Below, in pieces: positions 1 to 12,453 of a stretch of DNA of 64,000 nucleotides. The notes under the pieces are model-generated. The model saw only the letters and a program-made list of their open reading frames with translations, searched no databases and was not told where the DNA came from. Position 1 is the stretch's first letter, and each line of letters begins with the position of its first letter. Source of the DNA: Adiantum capillus-veneris (Eukaryota; Streptophyta; Polypodiopsida; Polypodiales; Pteridaceae); contig CM043950.1 of NCBI GenBank assembly GCA_014529385.2, positions 70,581,935 through 70,645,934 on the forward strand. The letters run 5' to 3'. Position numbers and translations under genes: made by a program.

Positions 1-1
1 C

Positions 2-517
2 ATTTCTGCAACACAAAAGAAAGTAGAGGAGGCCGAAAAATGGATTGAGGCCAAGAAAGGGAAAGGTAAGGAAGCTCCTTGTACACCCACTCTTATTAAC
101 ATGACCCTCGAAGAGGAACAAAGAAGGAGGATGCGGGCTCTACATGTGAGGGTAACCGGCCTCAAGGACATAAACAATGTGGAAAAAGAGGTCACAAGCC
201 TCACATCCATGATGGGGGTCGACAAGCCTTCACACACAGAGGCATGGAGAGTGGGCAAGAAGAGTGATGGCCCGGGAGAATCTTCGAAAGGGAGAGCTCT
301 CATACTACGCTTCTCCTCCTTGGAAGAGAAGAAGGAATTCTTGAGAAAGAGGTCTACTCTCAAGAAGACAGGTATTTTTCTCGGTGATGATCTCACTCTC
401 TCACAGCTTGCGCATATGAGACAGGTAATGCTAGAGATTACGGCGGCAAGGGAGAAGGGGAAGATGGCCTTTTACAGAGATGGTCGGGTAGTGATTGTAG
501 AGCGGCGCTCTACATGA
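2..517 (+). CDS. LINE ORF1-like nucleic-acid-binding protein, C-terminal part (5' end outside window)
   Basis: The frame is open from nucleotide 2 to the stop at 515-517, so the true start lies upstream; the first ATG inside the window is at 101. The upstream part is Lys/Glu-rich and looks like a coiled coil, followed by the basic patch EEEQRRRMRAL. The rest resembles the C-terminal region of LINE ORF1 proteins: an RRM-like segment (GRALILRFSSLEEKKEFLRK) and then a stretch with DDLT, ITAAREKGKMAF and DGRVVIV, where a conserved AR..GK pattern is typical. Such proteins coat LINE RNA as a chaperone. It is the only uninterrupted piece of the element. It could alternatively be the amino end of a fused ORF2, but the endonuclease starts in a separate frame after the stop. 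Confidence 0.65.
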   Translation: MSATQKKVEEAEKWIEAKKGKGKEAPCTPTLINMTLEEEQRRRMRALHVRVTGLKDINNVEKEVTSLTSMMGVDKPSHTEAWRVGKKSDGPGESSKGRALILRFSSLEEKKEFLRKRSTLKKTGIFLGDDLTLSQLAHMRQVMLEITAAREKGKMAFYRDGRVVIVERRST

Positions 518-544
518 CGGTGTGAGACCTATGGGACCACACTG

Positions 545-1383
545 AACATGGCTACTTGGAATTGTAATGGATCTATGAGGTTGGACATTGGTGCCTTTGA
601 GGACAGTTTCACAGAGAGGGACATTGTTTTCTTCTCAGAGACTCATTAGGCCCCCGGACAGCTTATGCCACATGTGGTGGGATACATATGGGAAAGCCCA
701 CAGGACAGTCGCGAGATCTGAACATGGGAGTAGAGGTTCAGGAGGAGTAGCAGTGCTATTTAGGGAGAAGTTACAACCACTACTACATATTATACGGAGA
801 GATGATCATGCTAGATACATATGGGTGAGGTTGAGTCAATATATGTTGCATCCATAGGACAGTCGCCTTTCTCTATACTAGATGATGATATATGGGAGTT
901 TTCTAGGATAGCATCCTTCTAGGGGACTTCAATGCCTGAACGGGCAACTCTCAGACAGTCTTCTACGACACTTCAGAGGAGATGCTTAGAGAGCTGGATG
1001 TGGGTGAGTTGGGGCTTGACAGATGCTCACATGACAGAGAGCAGACGGAGTATGGGAGATACCTCACGGAGATGACGACTGCACATGGGTTAGCCATACT
1101 TAATGGTTTACAGCGATTTCCTGGAGCAGACGGTTTCACATGCTTTCCACACAGACACGGGGCCAGTACAGTGGACTATGTTATGGCACAACCGAGCTTT
1201 ATTCCTTGTATTCAGGATTTCATAGTGGGAGTCAGACCAGTGGGCGTAGCAGTGGATCATGCACTTTTGACATTTTCTGTTTCATTTCAGTATAGTACAG
1301 CCCAAACATCAGGAGGTAGGTCTCATACCCGTTATACATTTACACCAGAGATTGACTCAGTTTATACAGAGGACATCGGATGA
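545..1383 (+). pseudogene. LINE ORF2 endonuclease (EEP/APE-like) domain, broken
   Basis: The LINE endonuclease nicks target DNA to prime reverse transcription. Near 548 the reading ATWNCNGSMRL matches the amino-terminal WNxNG motif. FFSETH, carrying the metal-binding Glu, follows near 630 and ends at a stop. After a frame change SGGVAVLFRE appears near 735-765. GDFNA lies near 923, and the long frame 982-1383 contains GFTCFPHRHG, STVDYVM and VDHALLTF, matching the carboxy-terminal domain with its catalytic Asp-His pair. At least three stops and two frame changes separate the pieces. No RT motifs follow, so ORF2 is truncated right after the endonuclease. Confidence 0.75.
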
Positions 1384-1390
1384 TGTCCTG

Positions 1391-1975
1391 ACAGGAGGTA
1401 ACTTCGTCCTCTGTGAAAAACACAAGCCAAGAGGCTGCTGTCCACCCAAACAGAACTGTGAGGTCATGAAAACGCTGCTGTCCAGCAATTTTCAGCATGC
1501 TCGTACGCTCCCGGCATGGTCCAGAGGGGTGCAGAGGGTTTGGGGAGGGTGGTTAATCAAGGGAACAACCCCAGGTGGGCTGAAAACAAAGAAAACAGCA
1601 AGGGAGAATGGCTGGAATCTGTTGCAAATGAAGAGGAACAGGACCCACAATTCACTGGATGCCGAGCCGGTGGGGCAAAGATCTGTGGGTACTGCCCCCC
1701 CTTGGCTGAAAATGCTGATGCTCCCAGCCTGAAAACGCAAGCCAACCAAAAACGCTAGGGTCTGCTTGCCAAAAAACGCTGATGGTATGGGGCAATTCCG
1801 GCGACGAAAAGCCCTCATGTTGCTAGCGCTAGGTGTGGGGAGGGCATATTTGCAGTTCTCCAGCAAAAACGCAAGGTGCGGGTTGAGGTCTTCACGACTG
1901 ATGGCCTCGCTGATCTTGCTTCTTGGGAGGAGAACCTGATGTGGAGATGCACCTTGGATCATCAAGAGCCTCAAG
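1391..1975 (-). other. Probable leader (5' untranslated side) of a minus-strand LTR element
   Basis: This lies immediately downstream, on the minus strand, of the primer-binding site at 1976-1987, where the leader and gag start of the element should be. A minus-strand frame is open across 1492-1960 but shows no gag domain or zinc knuckle, so I do not call it a gene. On the plus strand the word AAAACGC recurs near 1467, 1732, 1750, 1772 and 1866. The LINE endonuclease stops where this begins, which suggests insertion or recombination at about 1385. Confidence 0.3.
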
Positions 1976-1987
1976 CTGCTGATACCA
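1976..1987 (-). other. Primer-binding site, tRNA-Met type
   Basis: The minus strand reads TGGTATCAGCAGC directly inside the inferred LTR edge. The first nine bases match the plant initiator tRNA-Met complement (TGGTATCAG) used by many Ty1/copia elements; after that the match fails. Together with the adjoining CA/TG edge this marks the 5' LTR to internal junction of a minus-strand element. Confidence 0.5.
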
Positions 1988-2000
1988 TGTGAGAGTGCGC

Positions 2001-2060
<60 letters not shown>

Positions 2061-2384
2061 AAACGCTAGCAGATGGGGAAGAGGGGGCATCGCCCCCCAT
2101 GACTACCATGAGCAAAAGACCCATACAATCAGTATGATCTCTATGAGATGAGAGATGGAAGTGGGTACCCCATAAATAGGTGCCCAAGGGGAGGTAGGGC
2201 AAGGCCTGATAAAAATCCCCATGACCCAATAGAAAAATGATATATGGAAATATATGAGGGCGCTCGGACAAAGTGGGCAGCGGGACCAGGTACAACCTAG
2301 ACTATGGGTGGCCAGCCCGGAGACATACTAGCCGTACAAGTATGCTCTAGACCTGTATAGCAGCAGAGTGGTGTAAGTCTAACA
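1988..2384 (-). mobile_element. Probable 5' LTR of a minus-strand LTR retrotransposon (copia-like)
   Basis: On the plus strand the segment begins TGTGAGAG next to the primer-binding site and plausibly ends TCTAACA at 2384, giving a minus-strand LTR that starts TGTTAGA and ends CTCACA, about 397 bp. A (GA)n tract at 2003-2059 lies inside it. The inner edge is well supported by the primer site; the outer edge is a guess from the terminal dinucleotides. No coding part of this element survives, so its family is unknown. It is not the same LTR as that at 60581. Confidence 0.4.
2003..2059. repeat. (GA)n microsatellite
   Basis: About 28 perfect GA dinucleotides, lying inside the probable LTR at 1988-2384. 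Confidence 0.95.
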
Positions 2385-5300
2385 TGTGTGGGGTGGTTTG
2401 GGATAGCCGTGTGCTTGGGTGTGCAGGTGGGTGGAGTGGCACATCCCCGGTTGTCCTCAATGGGTGTACTGGGTTAGTTTGGATTGCCTTCTATTTAAAT
2501 TTTCCTTAAGGCAAGTGGATGCCTGGCCTTGCAGGCGGCTACCTTTCCACTCCGTGCTCGAGCGTTGGACCACTTTCTTATAGGTTTGTCGTAGTAGTGT
2601 TCTGCAACAATTAGCTTGACGGGTAGGGGTAAGCTTTTGCGTCTCGTTTTGTACTGTTTTCTTTGTCGATTTCTGTTTTTCAGATGGGGTGGCAAATCTC
2701 TCTCAAATTTTTACTGCTGCAGCTTTGTCCTCCCTAGCATGTATTCGCGCTTTTTCTAGCTTCTGGAGTTCGGTTGAGCATTTCTTATGGCAATTTTTTG
2801 AATCACCTTGAGCAAGGGATTAATCACAGGATTTTTGCTACCTTGTTTCTTCCAGATTTGTGAGGCTTGGCTTTCCTCTTTCTGTGTGAGGAGATCTTTC
2901 CGGGTTGTTCCTGGTAGCGTCTTAGTCTTCAGATGCTCAGTGTTGTTTTACTTGGTTGCATGCTCTGCATATGACTTTGACTTTCTTTAGTTGGCCCACT
3001 CATCATTGGACTGGTGGTGTCACTGGTTCATTTGGTCAGAAGTTGTCCAGCTCTGCTTCCTCTCAGTAGAATGTTAGGGCACCTTTTATTTTTTAAGTTT
3101 CTCCTCTTCGATTTGTATTCAAGGTTGTGCCCCATGAGCTTGGTTGGTACACGTTATGAAGAAGTGGACCAATAGGAAAAGGGTTGTGACATCACTTAGT
3201 GCGAAGCGGGACCCATTTTTTCGCTTCACATAGAAGTAGACGGTTTTTTTGGTTTTGATTTTTTTTTTTTTTTGGGGGGGGGAGGGGGGGGGGGGGGTGG
3301 GGGAGGTTCCCATTGCCATACTTATGCAGTTTGTTGAATCATTGTTTGTTCCACCCATGTTATTCAAGTTTAGCTTAAACTTTGCCACTTCATTACCTCT
3401 GAGTGCCCTTTATTTACTGAATAGATAATTTGAATCATTCAATGGGGATGACTTTGGAAAAATTGAGGCATGACAAACTTGGCATGTTCAATTTGCAAAT
3501 GTTCATGATCCATTGACTCTCTCCTTTATGGCACTCAACATAATATTGAGTCTTGTAAGCCCGCAATAAATAATAGTGCCATGCCACGATTTCTCGATGG
3601 AAGATTTCTTCACTTGCAAATCAGGAATACTCGCAATCTTTTCGACAATCTTATTAACATTTCTTTTGTAGTCTTAACCTTGTCTCTATTTCTTTTCTTT
3701 GCATTGGTAATGGTGGCTGAGACACAGCAATGGGAACTTTAGCCAGTGTGCTATACCTTAACACGCAAAATTTTCAGGGTGTGCATGCAATTAATCCGAG
3801 ACAAATTAGCAGCCGGAATATCACCTTAACAATATCATGTCATTTCCATGTGATATTTTACTAGAAAGCCTGTAAACAATGTATGGGACACAAGGCCTAA
3901 AAGAGTCTTTTAGAGAAAAACTATGTTTCCCGTTTTTGAACCACATGATAGTCATGCCATTTTTTTGGTCCAATGTGCACCCTTTTCAGTGACCGGATCT
4001 AGCGAGCCAATTTTGGTCCTCATTCCTTGGCAAGTCCATACTCTCAGTAGAAAATCCATTGTTTAAGGAGACTTTAATTGGGACATGTCATCCCATTATT
4101 ATGGACGTCCATACGAAGAACAACCTTTGGACTTTGGTCACACAATTTCTAGAACTCAAGTCTAGCACGTGGGTATAAACAAGTGGGACTTATGCTTGGG
4201 AGCAACTTAGTAGTGTGATACATAAATGGTTTTTGGTTAAGAGTGTTTTTAAGGGCACACGACTTGGATTGATGTTTTCGAAATAGTCCTCTTATTACTA
4301 GCTCGATCTTAACACTGTCTTGTGAAATGAAAGCACTCTTGTGGATTTAAGACACTTCTGCTATAAAATTGTGTATAATTATCAAGGTGTCTTAACTTAA
4401 AACACTTTTGAAGAAATATACCTTACTATATGAGTTGATAAGAAATAGCAAGGAAAAAAAATCAAAGATTAAAGATGTCTTTCCATGGTCATCTCTAACA
4501 ACTAATTTCTTGGGATGCACAAAATTGTCTAGATCTCTCAAAGGAAGACTAATTAATTTTTAGGCCAGCTGAAATCTCCTTGAAAAGCCCTCTATAGGTA
4601 TGTAATAGAGTTGTCAAGCCTCTATGACAAAACAAATTGAGTGCAACTGAAAGTACCATGTCAGTGAGTGTGTGTGTGTGTGTGTTGCGTATATTTTCAT
4701 ACTCTTCCTATGGTTTCCTCAATGCCTTAGTTTCTTCAAATGCCTTAATTGGGTATGATCACCTGACCAACAAATTATTGAGAAGTCGTGTATGTAGCTA
4801 TGTTGGCTACAAAATTGGTGACTTTGTGGTAATACCCTAGCCAATGTTGCTTTATTGCACAAGGAGTATCATATGCAATTATGAAATGGTTGTGAACAGC
4901 ATGTGTAAAACCAAGAGTGCATGTAAAGTTGTGTGGTGATATCCATGCCAATGTGAATGTATTGCTCGTAGAGCCTTGTATGCACTAGAAAAATTTGCAT
5001 TGAGTATGTGACACCATGTGTTAAGACATGTAGTGGACATGGGGTGTTGATTGTATGGACCATTTTCACATCTAAAGCTTGTGTTGCAATACGAGAGATA
5101 TGTACATTGCCAAGACTGTCAATTGACAATGCGAATGTACACATAATATCTTATGCTATATTAGGATTTAAAAATTCATCTTTTTTTTTCAATCTTGTAA
5201 AAGCTAGAGGAAATCCTAGATATGCATGCCGTTTTATAATATGTGAAAGGGCCTTTTGCCTAATCTCAAACCCAAAGCTCTCAACTTTCCGAGCTCTTGA

Positions 5301-5737
5301 GCGCAAGATTTCTGTAATGTTTGCACTTGCATGGTTGAGTTATGAATGTAATGGTGAATACATTTCTTTTGCTCTTTGTTGAGTCTTTCTCTTTGCTTGA
5401 AAGACTACATGCATGTGCATGTGTGTTTTGAGAGAGATGATCACTCCATTGTGTATGCTTGCACTCTTTTCAGTGTGTGCGCATTTGTGTGGAGTCCATG
5501 GTTGATTGAGGTGTGTGTGTGCATGCTACCTTGACGAGGCTTTGTAGATTGTAGTTTAAGATTGAGTGTATAGATACGGTGCACTCTATATTGCATGCTA
5601 CCTTGATGAGGCTTTCTAGATTGTTGTGAGTGTTAGTAGAGTAGCTCAAGTGTGTTTGTATCACCTTGTGGAGGCCATTAACATGACCTGATAGAAGAAT
5701 TGTCTCATGGGTTGACTGAGTAGCATACTAACAACAC
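2385..5737. other. Unassigned non-coding stretch
   Basis: No reading frame with a recognisable domain was found on either strand. The segment is AT-rich in its second half, contains a short TG run near 4670-4684 and T-rich runs. Near 5530-5630 the phrase CATGCTACCTTGAYGAGGCTT occurs twice about 70 bp apart, a small internal duplication. Short open frames such as 5008-5382 (+) look like chance. Confidence 0.5.
3250..3302. repeat. Homopolymer block T then G
   Basis: A run of about 20 T is followed by G-rich runs (G8, A, G15, with one T), forming a low-complexity block. Confidence 0.9.
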
Positions 5738-6081
5738 ACAAACTCTAAAACCACAATCCAATGATTCATGTGCTGGTGATCCACAAACTCAGAATCCAAA
5801 GACCGATGATCCATAAACTATTGATTTGGAAATCGAAGTTCAAGAGAACTACATACCCTAATCTGCCAAAAGGAAGAAGCCCAAGCACAAGGCCCAAAGC
5901 AATCTTCAAAGGGAGGCTTCTCAAAATGTAGAAGCACAAAGGTCTACAAAGAGAAAATTCTCAATAGCTTCAACAATGAACTATAATTCTCACAAAGAAT
6001 GAGAGGCAACTCTAGGTTTTTCCGAGGAAAAGGACAGTCCTGTGGCAAAACCACTGGATCCACCAGTGATGGATAAAGGCT
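5738..6081 (+). pseudogene. Decayed hydrophilic ORF, function unknown
   Basis: One frame reads for about 340 nt with four in-frame stops (including the one after DDP near 5816, one near 5860, one near 5999 and the terminal one). It shows a hydrophilic, Gln/Asn/Pro-rich composition, a basic cluster AKRKKPKHKAQ and a second KRKFS. The composition is like a nuclear or gag-like linker protein, but no domain is recognisable. It may be a remnant of a transposon ORF or pure chance. Confidence 0.2.
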
Positions 6082-8268
<2,187 letters not shown>

Positions 8269-8662
8269 TATAGGCATGCCTTTTTCCTCTCATCTATGGC
8301 TTGTAGGTCTTAAGAATAATTGAAAAGAAGTCTTTGTGCAACTCCTCTTCAGAGTTGCTGTTGCAGAAAATTACCATTTGATCTCAAGCCATAAATATCC
8401 ACACTCTGTTGGTTGCGATAGGCATTCTTTGTCCACTATCTATTTGCCAATATGCATTTTGTACAAAGATAATATCATGATATGAATGATAATTAATTTT
8501 TTTGGTGCAAAGATTTCCTAATAGTAAACTATAAGAACTCCTATTTTCAAGTCTCTAGTTTTTGTGTCATTAGTTTCTCTATCATTCATTTTTGTGCATT
8601 GGGACTATTCAAAGAAACATTTGTTGGTTTATTAATGGTAAGAATGTTGACCTAAAGAAAGG

Positions 8663-9130
8663 TGGTTATTGTTGTTTCAAAAATTTGACTTTGAAATTGT
8701 CCTTTGCCCCGACAAGGAGCATTAGATGGCCAACCATCTCTCTAGGATTGAGTTAGCAATAGGAGTAGAAGACGGCCTCCTTGACAACTTTCCTTTTAAG
8801 GTATACAATGCCACAGGCTGGTATTTGAATGTTATGCATCGATTTTCCACAGGTTCTTACCCACAAGATTTGTCAAGTTTGGAAAAGAGAAGATTGCTTA
8901 TCAAAAGTAAGCCTTACACCGTGATTGTCGACATTCTCTAAAAAAGAGTTTTAGATGGTATTCTTTATCGTTGTGTCATGCCACATGAAGTCCATGAAAT
9001 TTTGTAAGATGCTCACTCTAGTATCACAGGTGGCCACTACCCAGGGCACATAACCGCCCATCGCATTTTACACACTGGATTGTGGTGGCCATACATGTTT
9101 TGAGATGCTGTGCAATATGCTTGGTCCTAT
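8663..9130 (+). pseudogene. Ty3/gypsy pol fragment: end of RNase H through zinc-binding start of integrase
   Basis: The plus-strand frame reads LLLFQKFDFEIVLCPDKEH, a stop, then MANHLSRIE, the junction after RNase H in plant gypsy elements (compare the common pattern QEFDFEI...NxxADHLSRIE). It continues with SLEKRRLLIKSKPY, LDGILYRCV, GGHYPGHITAHRIL and GLWWPYMF, which is the HHCC zinc-binding start of integrase. Several stops (8723, 8939, 9004, 9100) interrupt it. It ends abruptly near 9125-9130, where the sequence continues as RNase H on the opposite strand. The catalytic core of integrase is missing. Confidence 0.8.
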
Positions 9131-9480
9131 GATTCTTGCACCTGCCACTTGGGGCTTGTTGAGAGGATACTTGAGAGCCTGGTGGTTAGTTATGACTACA
9201 AAATGTATACCCAAAAGGTAATGCCTAAGTTTTTGCAAAGCATAGACAATGGCCAAGCCCTCTCTCTCAATGGTGCTATAGTTTCTTTTGGCCTTTGTGA
9301 GTAGCTGACTGGCATAGCAGATAGGCCAATCCAACTTGTACTCCTTACTAGGTTGGGTAAGGTTTGCACCTACAGTTGTGATGTTGGCATCAATGTGCAA
9401 ATGAAAATTTAGTGACCAATCTGGTGTGACTAAGATGGGTGCATGTGTGAGGCATTTCTTTAGATAGTTAAAGGCCAGTT
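9130..9480 (-). pseudogene. Gypsy RT connection and RNase H domain fragment
   Basis: The minus frame reads EELAFNYLKKCLTHAPIL, then LVTPDW, LHIDANITTVGANLTQ, ICYASQLLTKAKRNYST, EREGLAIVYALQKLRHYLLG and VITNHQALKYPLNKPQ. This is the classical gypsy RT-RNase H: the Asp of HIDAN, the Glu of ERE and the Asn of TNHQAL (usually Asp) occupy the catalytic positions, so the third acidic residue appears lost. RNase H removes the RNA strand during reverse transcription. The frame is otherwise open from about 9480 to 9130. Confidence 0.85.
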
Positions 9481-9735
9481 CTTCTGCAGAGGCCCACTAA
9501 AAAGGGTGGGTTCGACTAGTGAGGCAAGACAAAGGCCTGGCGATATTATCATACATTCTAATAAATTGCAAACGATAGCTTTGTAGGCCACACTGGCTAT
9601 CATTTGCGGTTTATTAGAATGTAAGCTAATATCGCTAGGCCTTTCTCTTGCCTCACTAGTCCAACCCACCCTTTTTAGTGGACCTCTGCAGAAGAACTAT
9701 CCTTTAATTATCTAAAGAAATGCCTCACACATGTG
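9437..9735. repeat. Foldback (inverted repeat) of gypsy RT-connection sequence
   Basis: The left arm (about 9437-9585) and the right arm (about 9596-9735) are reverse complements with few mismatches, separated by roughly 10 bp. Both arms encode the same piece of RT connection domain, read on the minus strand in the left arm and on the plus strand in the right arm (SAEELSFNYLKKCLTH). The matching phrase GAGGCATTTCTTTAGATA lies at the outer left and its complement at the outer right. Such a structure arises by inverted duplication and can form a long hairpin. Confidence 0.85.
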
Positions 9736-9739
9736 AGGT

Positions 9740-10150
9740 CCTTGTATGACCAAGAAAAAACATCCTTCCAACTAGTAATGAAGGAAATCATCAAATCTAG
9801 TAACTGGGGATGATCCCAGAGACATGCTGCCAAAAAAATTAGGTTGGGTTCTTCTTCACTACCTAGGTTGACTTCTTTAAGTAGATCTTGATAGTTTTCT
9901 AAATTCCACTCTTCTGCTATATCTTGGCCAGCTTTAGTTAGTCCTTCCACATCTTGAGCAAGAGTCTGATGAATGGGAAAGCCTTGTAGTTGCTCTTGTA
10001 ACCGTCCTTGAGGAAGTTTATCCACAAGCAAGTCATCTCTACCTTTCTCGGAGCTGGTCTTTGGTGGGGGGGATCGGACCTAGCCTTTCCCACCTTGGAT
10101 TGGGGAGAATCATTTGTGTCTGCCTCATGTTGTGAATCCTCTTCTTGTTG
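9740..10150 (-). pseudogene. Gypsy protease-RT linker fragment
   Basis: The minus frame reads AEEWNLENYQDLLKEVNLGS, EEEPNLIF and then SFITSWKDVFSWSYKDL. The last part is the typical segment upstream of gypsy RT (compare F.DVFAWSY.DM). The RT fingers and palm are not present downstream. It lies in the correct order between the protease at 10458-10800 and the RNase H at 9130-9480. Confidence 0.7.
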
Positions 10151-10457
10151 CATCTATAGGGGAGACTTCCCATGCTTGTGATGAATGATGGGCTCACCTA
10201 GACCAAGAGACACTACTTCTTCAATCCCTGGTGTTGACTTAGGCTTTTAATTTTTTTAATTCTTGTGAGGATTGCAAAACAGTGATGGCTAGGTGCTGTT
10301 TCTAACAAGTTGAGGAGCTCACTTTATTCACGGGGACTATCCCTGTGGGCAAGACCACCTCCCTTTGTGGGGCTTGCTCTTCTTCTTTAGCTTCTTCCTT
10401 TTGGTCTTCATGTTGTGCAATATTGAGGGAAGACCTTTTGTTGGATCTATCTATGCC

Positions 10458-10800
10458 CTATGCTTCTTGTGGTGATCCATATGGTATCATTACCCCAATT
10501 ATGAAGCACTTGGGTGTGTCGTAGCCAGGGCACCAATAAGTAGAGGGAAACCACCGTCCACTTTTTGTAGATGGACCACCACAAAATCTAGCCAAAAGGT
10601 GAAATCTTCTACTACCATTGGTACTTGTTCCACCACTCCCACTGGGCGAACTTTGCATTGGTTGGCCAAAGTGATAGTGAAAGTGGCGGGCTTGGTGGGC
10701 ACCAAACCAAGCTCTCTCATGGAGAACTCTAGCATGAGCTTAATACCTCAGCCACCATCCACGATCACATCAGTAAACTACTGGCCATAAATGGACACTG
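10458..10800 (-). pseudogene. Gypsy retropepsin-like protease fragment
   Basis: The minus frame reads DVIVDGG with the active-site Asp near 10758, then a stop, GIKLMLEFSMRELGL, VRPVGVVEQVPMVVEDF and FWLDFVVVHLQ. This is the plant gypsy aspartic protease, which matures the polyprotein as a dimer. A stop follows the DGG motif and the carboxy end (expected GRP) is shifted in frame. Confidence 0.7.
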
Positions 10801-10963
10801 TGAGACGAGGGATTTAATAGTCAGTAAGTGGGGCTGGTGGGTAGGATATCATGTATGAATCTTCAGAGAAGAGCGTGGAAAGAAGTTTGTACATGGAGAC
10901 ACTTTTATAGGTGGTCTTGAAGATCTCTTCAATTGACAATGCTACTAATCCTTATAGCCTTCC

Positions 10964-11450
10964 TTATGGAAGAGCTTGGGCTTCTATGTTCTGTAGGGCT
11001 TTTGTGTATGCTTGCTCAAATGCAGTTATGACAAGGGCATAAGTGCATGCTATGGTTTTGGCTTCCACTATTGTTTGCAATCCACTAGTTGACTCCTTTG
11101 GAGGTCTTGTAGGCAAAGGCTTCTCTATGGACAAGGATATGCCTTGGGCTATTCTTTGAGCTCTCGTGAGTACTCCACTAGTGCTTAAGATTTCTTGAGC
11201 TAAGGTGGTAGGTGAAGGGTAAGGAGTGAGGACATGAGCGAATGGTGAGGGAGAAGTGGATGTAGTGGGATTCATTCAAGCTAGGTAGAGCTTGGGTGGA
11301 GTCGCATCCTCCAAGGCCTCCAAGTTGAAAATCCTGAGGGAGGGTCCAACCATGGCATGCCACAGAGCAACATTGAGCATTCCAAAACGCCTTTGCTCCA
11401 TCTTTCTGTTGGAGCTGGAGTGTCCCTTTCCCAAAAGCAAGCACCTCATT
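10964..11450 (-). pseudogene. Gag-like region of the minus-strand gypsy remnant
   Basis: A minus-strand open frame (11275-10964) is rich in Ser, Thr, Pro, Ala and Gln (LTRAQRIAQGISLSIEK, IEAQALP). It lies upstream of the protease, where gag or the gag-protease spacer should be. No retrotransposon gag core or zinc knuckle is visible, so the call rests mostly on position. Confidence 0.35.
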
Positions 11451-11465
11451 ATATAATCATGGAAG

Positions 11466-11800
11466 GGGTTACATGCCGAGATGATCTACACCAAGAGCTC
11501 AACTAGTCCTCCCACACTATGTAGTTGGACACTACCTTCACGACTACATACCACACCTCCCCCCCTAGGGAAGAAAGATGGACATCTTTTTATAGGTTTT
11601 GATTGGCTTGACACACACAAACTCTTCCAATGCCTCATACAAGTGGAGGGTCTTATAACGGCTTAGACTCAGCTTTGAGTTCCTCTTATTGGGTACCTCC
11701 TTATGTTACCAACTAGGGAGTACATGCCAAGATGACCTTCTTCCAAGATCTATGATGTGTCCTCCCACACTAGATGGTCGGAGACTACCTACATGACCTA
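11466..11800. repeat. Diverged direct duplication, about 85 bp units
   Basis: The segment 11470-11555 (TACATGCCGAGATGATCT ... CTCCCACACTA ... GACACTACCT) recurs at about 11725-11800 (TACATGCCAAGATGACCT ... CTCCCACACTA ... GAGACTACCT). The spacer is about 170 bp. The origin is not recognised. Confidence 0.6.
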
Positions 11801-11803
11801 TAA

Positions 11804-11804
11804 C

Positions 11805-11838
<34 letters not shown>

Positions 11839-11852
11839 GTATATATATATAC
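11804..11852. repeat. (AT)n microsatellite
   Basis: Alternating AT with two TGT interruptions, followed by a short GA run at 11860-11876. Confidence 0.9.
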
Positions 11853-11880
11853 ATACAGAAAGAGAGAGAGAGAGAGTGAG

Positions 11881-12336
11881 TGTAGAAGGCGAGGAAAATC
11901 CCAGCATGCGAGAACTATCCCTTAGAAGGCCGACCAGCGGGAAGCGGGAGTAGCCACACTGTCAGTAATTATCGCAGACAGTTACTGCAATAACTCCCGA
12001 GAGCTATAAATAGGATCCGCTACACTGTAACCGGGCTTCTTGGCTTCTTGTCTTTTTGGCTTTTGGCTTTCTAAACACTTTCGGGTTTACGAGCTCTTAG
12101 CTTTTAGATTCACCTTGTAATTATTGCTTCTGTAATCATCTGAGCTTAAACCCATTGTACATTGTACTGGTTATCCTTGAGCTATTAATCTGAGTCTACA
12201 AATACCATTTTTAGTCTTCAGTTGTGTCTTTCATTTCAATATAACATTCCAGTTTAGTTCTCATTTCAGTCCAGTACTCTATTCCAGTTCTCACTAACTG
12301 AACTGACGACATAACGAGTAGCTCTAAATTCTAACA
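11881..12336 (+). mobile_element. 5' LTR of a plus-strand gypsy element
   Basis: The segment starts TGTAGAA and ends TTCTAACA, forming imperfect inverted termini, and precedes a gag reading frame by about 120 bp. A TATA box (CTATAAATAGG, near 12003-12014) sits 130 bp into it, as expected for an RNA polymerase II promoter in U3. An alternative right end is 12452, since GCATACA there is followed at once by TGGCGCCCAAAG, which looks like a primer-binding site. No matching 3' LTR is in the window, so the element is truncated. Confidence 0.55.
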
Positions 12337-12453
12337 CTGGAATAAGCTCTTTGAAGAGACAGCTCCTATTCCATTTTGGCAATCACAATGGTTAGAGCTA
12401 ATCACTCTTCGACCAGAAAACTGTTATCTCCCAGTTAGAATTTCCAGCTGCAT

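Larger units (their letters stand above)
1..1390 (+). mobile_element. LINE (non-LTR retrotransposon) fragment
   Basis: This stretch carries, in the order expected for a plant L1-type LINE, the end of an ORF1-like protein and then the apurinic/apyrimidinic-type endonuclease domain of ORF2. The reverse transcriptase that should follow is absent: after about 1383 the sequence changes to an unrelated minus-strand LTR element. The left end runs off the window. The endonuclease is broken by stops and frame changes, so the copy is dead. What is seen is the domain order and motifs; the L1 clade assignment is inferred from the ORF1/endonuclease arrangement. Confidence 0.75.
9125..11450 (-). mobile_element. 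Ty3/gypsy remnant on the minus strand (gag tail, protease, start and end of RT region, RNase H)
   Basis: Read from right to left, this has a gag-like segment (11275-10964), retropepsin (about 10800-10458), the linker before RT (10150-9740) and the RT connection plus RNase H (9480-9130). Most of the RT core is missing between about 9740 and 9480, where a foldback sits instead. No LTR was identified at either side. The opposing plus-strand integrase piece at 8663-9130 may be the displaced end of the same element, inverted by rearrangement; I infer this from position and not from sequence identity. Confidence 0.7.

Noticed and set aside
1492-2295. A 267-codon minus-strand frame
   Set aside because: It crosses the probable LTR, its GA microsatellite and the primer site, so it cannot be a translated unit as drawn; only the leader call is kept.
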